NCBI GenBank assembly: GCA_017390585.1
Contig: JAFPBB010000073.1
Coordinates: forward strand, 16,195 to 80,194
Reading direction: 5' to 3'
Length of the DNA stretch: 64,000 nt
Origin: Tidjanibacter sp.
GTDB lineage: Bacteria > Bacteroidota > Bacteroidia > Bacteroidales > Rikenellaceae
Every line of letters starts with the position of its first letter. Positions within the stretch are counted from its first letter, which is position 1. This document shows, piece by piece, positions 60,407-64,000 of this stretch. The notes under the pieces were generated by a model, which was not told where the DNA came from, did no database searches, and saw only the letters and a list, made by a program, of their open reading frames with translations. The translations under genes were made by a program, and so were the position numbers.

Positions 60407-62377
60407 CTAACGGGTGGAAAAACGGCACTCGAGTGAGAGCGAATAGTTGCGAGGGGGCATTGGGCGCGAAAGTACTGATTGATAGACAGTATCGAACAGG
60501 TTGGCCACCTCGAAACGTACCTTAAAACGTACCTTATTTATTTGCCAATCGCTACCAATCGAAACATCGCACAAAGAGTAGGCCGAAACAACATCGCCAT
60601 CGAAGCCGGAATAGCTCGTAGGGCGGTCGCCGTAGTAGCGCCACTTGCAATCGAACGACCAATTGCGCCAATCGAGGCGGGCACCAGTCGAGGCCGAAAC
60701 CTTGGGGATATAGGGGAGTTGGTTGCCGTAGTGGGCATCGTCGGGGGTGGCGTTCTCGGAGGCCGTGTAGGCAAACACGGCATTGAGTCCGAGGTGGGTG
60801 TCGCTAGCAAGGTCGACGCCAACGCCCAAACGCGACTCCACTCCGCCACTCACAACGTGGGCAAGGTTCTCGGGAGTCCAAAAGCCCTTTATGGTTGGGG
60901 TCCAGAGGATCCAATTCTGAATGTCGGCACGATAGAGTGTCACCTTTCCATTGATTTTCAGGCCACTACGCTCGATGGTTGTCTCCAAGCCCACATCGGA
61001 AGTGATGCCCTCCTCGGGCAGGAGGTCGGGGTTTCCGCCTGGAACATAGTAGAGGTCGTTGAGTGTGGGATGGTGGTAGTTTCTCGCCACCGAGCCGCTG
61101 AGAATAAGCCCCCATTGAGGCAGGAGGGTGATGTCCACAAAAGCCGCGGGGATGAGCGGTGACGGGGTGCCATCGCGCTCCTCGCTCCTCACATTTGCGG
61201 CCACGCCCACCCATTCCGCAGGTTTCCATCTGGCCGAAATGAAGGAGGCAAGTTCGTTGCGGCGGGCATAGAAACCCGTGGGCACAAGAGGTGCAACATC
61301 CTTGCTATCAACCGAATAGCTGTCAGCAGAGAAGTTGGCTGCGAGCATCAGGTTGTTACCCACGCTCCACTCCATTGAGGCTTTTGCAAGGGCGTGGTGG
61401 GTGGTACTCCTCGAATCGACGCCGCGCTGCACAAGACCCGCACCCTTGGAAAATTGGTAGATGTAGTGGAGGTTGTCGTAGTTGTAGCCCACATTTACGC
61501 GCAACCTCAAGCCGCCAAATGAGCGTCGCCACTCTGCCACAGTTCTGAGCGAGCCATCGTCCTGCCAAGCCTTTGTGAGATCGTCGTCGCGAAAATCCAC
61601 GGAGAGCTTGGGTATGCCGCGCGAAGAGTCTGTATACCAACCCTTTATCGACCACAGACTACCGCCCTTGCCGAGCAAATAGAACTCCTGGAGAAGGTGG
61701 AAATCGCGATAGCCACAGCTGCGATTGTACTCGAGCGGGTGGCCGAGTTTGTCGTAGTTGATGTAGGGGAAGTCGTTCTTGGAGGCTGAATGGAGCAGCC
61801 TCGTGGAGCTACTCCAACGCCCACCACCATAGTTCACGCGCAAAAATTCGTCGTGGGTGGAGAAAGAGGCCACGCTCTGAATGCACTGAAGATCAAGTCC
61901 TTGCATCATTGGTCGCGCGGTGGAGAAAACCACAGCGCCACCCAGACCGCCACCCGACACATTCACAGACGTGGCTCCGTGGTAGACCTCGCTGCCATCC
62001 ACAAAATAGGATGGCACGAGTGAGAGGTCGGCCATTCCCAACATTGGGCTACTCAATTCTATGCCGTTCCAGCTAACCGACGTATGCGAGGGGGCCGTAC
62101 CACGCAACGAGGCTGTTGCGAGAGTTGCCCTACCCGACGATTTGATGAAAATGGAGCTGTTTTGTGCCAATACCTCGGCCATCGAAGCGGCCAGATTGTC
62201 CTTCAGCACAGCCTCGTTCATAATGCTCTTCTGCACACCAATGTCACGCAGCGAACGAGCCGCCTTCACAACGATTTGCTCCATCTCGACGGTACGCAAT
62301 GAGTCGCTCTCCGAGGCGGCAAAAAGCCTCGAAAACGGCAAAAGTGTCAACACTATGATTAGCAAGCGCTTCAACAT
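60407..62377 (-). CDS. btuB: BtuB-like TonB-dependent cobalamin receptor
   Basis: This is a 656-residue outer-membrane receptor for vitamin B12-type ligands. The signal peptide ends near FAAS and the TonB-interacting segment is MEQIVVKAAR near 35. The plug domain contains SIFIKSSGRATLATASLRGTAPSHTSVSWNGIE, and the barrel ends LSLECRFSTR. There is no carboxypeptidase-like N-domain, unlike the SusC type. The assignment to cobalamin rests on context: the preceding gene on the same strand is BtuG-like and a cobalamin riboswitch leads the operon. The start may be the GTG at 62380 or the ATG at 62377. Confidence 0.85.
   Translation of the reverse strand: MLKRLLIIVLTLLPFSRLFAASESDSLRTVEMEQIVVKAARSLRDIGVQKSIMNEAVLKDNLAASMAEVLAQNSSIFIKSSGRATLATASLRGTAPSHTSVSWNGIELSSPMLGMADLSLVPSYFVDGSEVYHGATSVNVSGGGLGGAVVFSTARPMMQGLDLQCIQSVASFSTHDEFLRVNYGGGRWSSSTRLLHSASKNDFPYINYDKLGHPLEYNRSCGYRDFHLLQEFYLLGKGGSLWSIKGWYTDSSRGIPKLSVDFRDDDLTKAWQDDGSLRTVAEWRRSFGGLRLRVNVGYNYDNLHYIYQFSKGAGLVQRGVDSRSTTHHALAKASMEWSVGNNLMLAANFSADSYSVDSKDVAPLVPTGFYARRNELASFISARWKPAEWVGVAANVRSEERDGTPSPLIPAAFVDITLLPQWGLILSGSVARNYHHPTLNDLYYVPGGNPDLLPEEGITSDVGLETTIERSGLKINGKVTLYRADIQNWILWTPTIKGFWTPENLAHVVSGGVESRLGVGVDLASDTHLGLNAVFAYTASENATPDDAHYGNQLPYIPKVSASTGARLDWRNWSFDCKWRYYGDRPTSYSGFDGDVVSAYSLCDVSIGSDWQINKVRFKVRFEVANLFDTVYQSVLSRPMPPRNYSLSLECRFSTR
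60513..60533 (-). repeat. Tandem pair of GGTACGTTT motif near the btuB 3' end
   Basis: AAACGTACC at 60513-60521 and 60525-60533 on the plus strand, spacer TTA. The 21-bp unit is identical to that at 62381-62401, on the other side of btuB. Within btuB it encodes VRFKVRF. Confidence 0.85.
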
Positions 62378-62380
62378 CAC

Positions 62381-62401
62381 AAACGTACCTTAAAACGTAC
62401 C
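62381..62401 (-). repeat. Tandem pair of GGTACGTTT motif between btuG and btuB
   Basis: AAACGTACC at 62381-62389 and 62393-62401 (spacer TTA), filling most of the 30-bp gap just upstream of the btuB start. Confidence 0.85.
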
Positions 62402-62411
62402 ATATTTTTCT

Positions 62412-63485
62412 CTATCGGAAGATGAATTTGGAGGGGAGCAAACCCACCTCAAATTCGTCTATCAAATCGCCCTCCGAAGAGTAGCGAAGCACCGAGCCGT
62501 TGGAGGCGTAATCCTTGGCGTCGGCAATGTAGAGATCGCCATTTGTGGGGTCGATGTCGAGTCCATACTGTCCCCAACCCTCCACACTCAGCAGGGGCTC
62601 GGCAGGGAACGTCTCTGCCTCCACATCCACGGCCCACACGGCGTCGTTGATGAAGTAGATGGTGTCGCCCGAGCCATTGATAGCCAGCCTCGAGCGGAAG
62701 TAGCTACCTGCAGCAAAATCCCACATACGGGTGGCCTCGTGGGTCTCGGCATTGATCTTCCAAAGCGAGGGCACCTCCATCGTAACTCCTTCTGGCAGAG
62801 AGCTCCACTCGTTGCCACCGTCGCACACAACCCAGATGGAGCCACTCCTATCGAGCACCATCGAATAGGGTTGCACACCCACCTCGAAGGTGTCTATCTG
62901 CTCGTCGGTCGCGGTGTCCACCACGGCAATCTTGTGTCCATTGCTCCAGGCCGCGATGAATAGTTTGCCTCCCCACACGACCATCTGCTCCGAGTCGGCC
63001 ACGCCCTGCAACTCAATTTCGCCCGTGATGGTCATAGTGCGGGGATCGAAAACCACCACCTTATTGGTGTACATCTGCGATATGTAACCCTTTGTGCCCG
63101 AGGGCGCTATGGCAATAAATCGAGGCGAGAGGAGGTTGTCGATAACACCCGTAGCCTCGCCCGTAGTGGCGTCGAGCGCATAGACCACGCCCGAGTTGTT
63201 CACCACAACAAAGAGGGTCCCATTGTGGAGATACATCGACTGGCCCACGTCGCCCAACTTGGCCGAGTTGGCCGCGCCAAACACATCGGCCTTCACCTCC
63301 TTGGTATCGCGGTCGTAGAACCACAGCGAGGCGTTGCCCGCACCGTAGCTACCCTCGCAGAGGATGAAAACGCCCTCGTCGTAGGGCACCGGAGTTTCGT
63401 CACCCGAAGGTGTTTCGTTGGAATTGCAGCCGCCCAGCAGCAGTGTGGCGGCAAAGATGGAAAGCAGACTAAATAACTTTTTCAT
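62412..63485 (-). CDS. btuG: BtuG-like surface beta-propeller lipoprotein (cobalamin binding)
   Basis: This is a 357-residue lipoprotein (lipobox LLLGGC) followed by a propeller-like repeat of strands such as SPRFIAIAPSGTKGYISQ, VVFDPRTMTITGEI, KIAVVDTATDEQIDTFEVG and YGLDIDPTNGDLYIAD. This matches the DUF5074/YncE-like propellers to which BtuG belongs. BtuG is a Bacteroidetes surface protein with very high affinity for B12 that passes it to BtuB. The gene is directly downstream of a cobalamin riboswitch and upstream of btuB, supporting the assignment. The ATG at 63485 starts the signal peptide; the longer frame covers leader sequence. Confidence 0.85.
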   Translation of the reverse strand: MKKLFSLLSIFAATLLLGGCNSNETPSGDETPVPYDEGVFILCEGSYGAGNASLWFYDRDTKEVKADVFGAANSAKLGDVGQSMYLHNGTLFVVVNNSGVVYALDATTGEATGVIDNLLSPRFIAIAPSGTKGYISQMYTNKVVVFDPRTMTITGEIELQGVADSEQMVVWGGKLFIAAWSNGHKIAVVDTATDEQIDTFEVGVQPYSMVLDRSGSIWVVCDGGNEWSSLPEGVTMEVPSLWKINAETHEATRMWDFAAGSYFRSRLAINGSGDTIYFINDAVWAVDVEAETFPAEPLLSVEGWGQYGLDIDPTNGDLYIADAKDYASNGSVLRYSSEGDLIDEFEVGLLPSKFIFR

Positions 63486-63510
63486 AGTTGTGACAGTTAG
63501 ATAGTTAAAC

Positions 63511-63553
63511 AAAAAACAAGTACTCCCGCTTGCGGTTTTTATCCTGCGAGCGG
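63511..63553 (-). terminator. Possible riboswitch expression-platform terminator
   Basis: On the minus strand CCGCTCGC pairs with GCAAGCGG (one G-T pair), and a few bases later TTGTTTTTTG follows. It lies between the B12 aptamer and the btuG start, the expected place for a regulated terminator. Confidence 0.45.
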
Positions 63554-63659
63554 CAAGTCTGTTTTCTGGTGTGTAATCTGCTTTATTAGACGACGGCTCC
63601 CCTCAGGGCCCAAAGTACACGAAAACCTCCCATTCGCCGCAGGAGTAATCCCATTAGTG

Positions 63660-63850
63660 ATGTGGCAGGTCTTCTGACTCACCTCACTCTCGAACCGCCT
63701 TCCCAATGCTCTACAGCGCATCAGTGACGAAAAAAACAGAATGTTCGAGAGCCTTGAAACACAGCCATTTGGCAGGTCGAGGCATACAGCAGCGGGAACT
63801 GTTGCCGATTCACACGGCATTCCCTGTTAGTCCCTATTACGGGAACCGCA
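63660..63850 (-). ncRNA. Cobalamin (B12) riboswitch aptamer
   Basis: The minus strand contains the B12 box AGTCAGAAGACCTGCC (63664-63679). It also has the upstream core GGGAATGCCGTGTGAATCGG followed by GCAACAGTTCCC and CGCTGCTGTA, and the intermediate TCACTGATGCGC...GGGAAGG segment. Their order and spacing are those of the cobalamin element. It precedes btuG-btuB, so B12 would repress its own uptake genes. A -7 box lies just upstream at 63857-63864. Confidence 0.95.
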
Positions 63851-63856
63851 TCGGCA

Positions 63857-63864
63857 CAAAGGTA
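63857..63864 (-). promoter_or_regulatory. -7 promoter element of the riboswitch-btuG-btuB operon
   Basis: The minus strand reads TACCTTTG (TAnnTTTG), directly before the aptamer and divergent from the tRNA-Leu promoter. Confidence 0.6.
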
Positions 63865-63907
63865 TGTAAAAAAATGACTGATTGTTCGCATAGTCAAAAA
63901 AATATTT

Positions 63908-63915
63908 TACCTTTG
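63908..63915 (+). promoter_or_regulatory. -7 promoter element of tRNA-Leu
   Basis: TACCTTTG (TAnnTTTG), 13 nt before the tRNA. Confidence 0.65.
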
Positions 63916-63928
63916 TGCCACAAACACT

Positions 63929-64000
63929 GCGGAGATGGCGTAATTGGTAGCCGCGCCAGACTTAGGATCTGGTGGCGAGAGCCGTGTGGGTTCGAGTCCC
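63929..64000 (+). tRNA. tRNA-Leu (anticodon TAG), cut by the window end
   Basis: The acceptor 5' strand is GCGGAGA and the anticodon stem is CCAGA/TCTGG with loop CTTAGGA (anticodon TAG). A long class II variable arm and the start of the T arm (GTGGGTTCGAGTCCC) follow. The remaining 3' acceptor strand lies beyond the window. Confidence 0.93.

Overview
The window looks like chromosomal DNA from a GC-rich member of the Bacteroidales, plausibly a gut Rikenellaceae/Alistipes-type organism. The genus is an inference. The order rests on SusC/SusD-type outer-membrane genes, many lipoproteins with MKK...C signal peptides, DUF4249 and DUF4290 proteins, and a recurrent promoter of the Bacteroidetes type (TTTG, about 19 nt, TAnnTTTG). 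Start codons mostly lack Shine-Dalgarno sequences. Codon use is strongly C/G-rich at third positions, so most real genes carry long antisense shadow frames. No phage, transposase, integrase gene or CRISPR array is visible.

Layout. 0-6 kb: end of an unidentified gene, a secreted M28 peptidase, deoC, and a TonB-dependent receptor with its DUF4249 lipoprotein. 6-11 kb: an OmpA/TPR lipoprotein, pnp and rpsO. 11-19.4 kb: apbE, a UvrD/PcrA helicase, a PAP2-family protein, a YugP-like zinc peptidase, an SDR oxidoreductase, an FtsX/LolC-type permease, a LEA14-like lipoprotein and a SPOR protein.

19.5-43.2 kb is a large starch/maltodextrin utilisation region. On the minus strand lie an MFS sugar transporter, a multidomain GH13 lipoprotein, a SusA-like amylase and a GH77/CBM20 amylomaltase as one tight run. 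They are followed by susC-susD-susE/F with its own promoter, then GH97 susB, whose stop codon is 2 nt from a hemerythrin-LuxR regulator. On the plus strand are a small membrane protein, a LytS-type kinase, a LytTR response regulator and a lipoprotein type I pullulanase. Together they would bind starch at the surface, import oligosaccharides, debranch and hydrolyse them, take maltodextrin into the cytoplasm and disproportionate it. No classical SusR is present; the LuxR protein and the LytS/LytTR pair are the local candidate regulators.

43-60 kb is mostly housekeeping: glmM, a nucleotide pyrophosphatase/phosphodiesterase, a GT2 transferase with an unknown cysteine-motif protein, rnr, tRNA-Pro, ppa, a nitroreductase, a HAD phosphatase, rdgB, an unusual sigma-54-type AAA+ regulator, a DUF4290 protein, a thioredoxin-fold lipoprotein without active-site cysteines, lpxH, thyA, a small lipoprotein and folA. 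60-64 kb holds the initiator tRNA, a cobalamin uptake operon (riboswitch, BtuG-like propeller lipoprotein, BtuB-like receptor) and the start of tRNA-Leu.

The most unusual non-gene signal is a 9-mer, GGTACGTTT, found ten times in the window. It occurs often as a tandem pair with a 12-bp period and once inside a perfect 28-bp inverted repeat. It lies in both coding and non-coding DNA. The most unusual protein is the 1160-residue GH13 lipoprotein, which carries three copies of a ~120-residue module, two of them apparently inserted inside its C-terminal beta domain.
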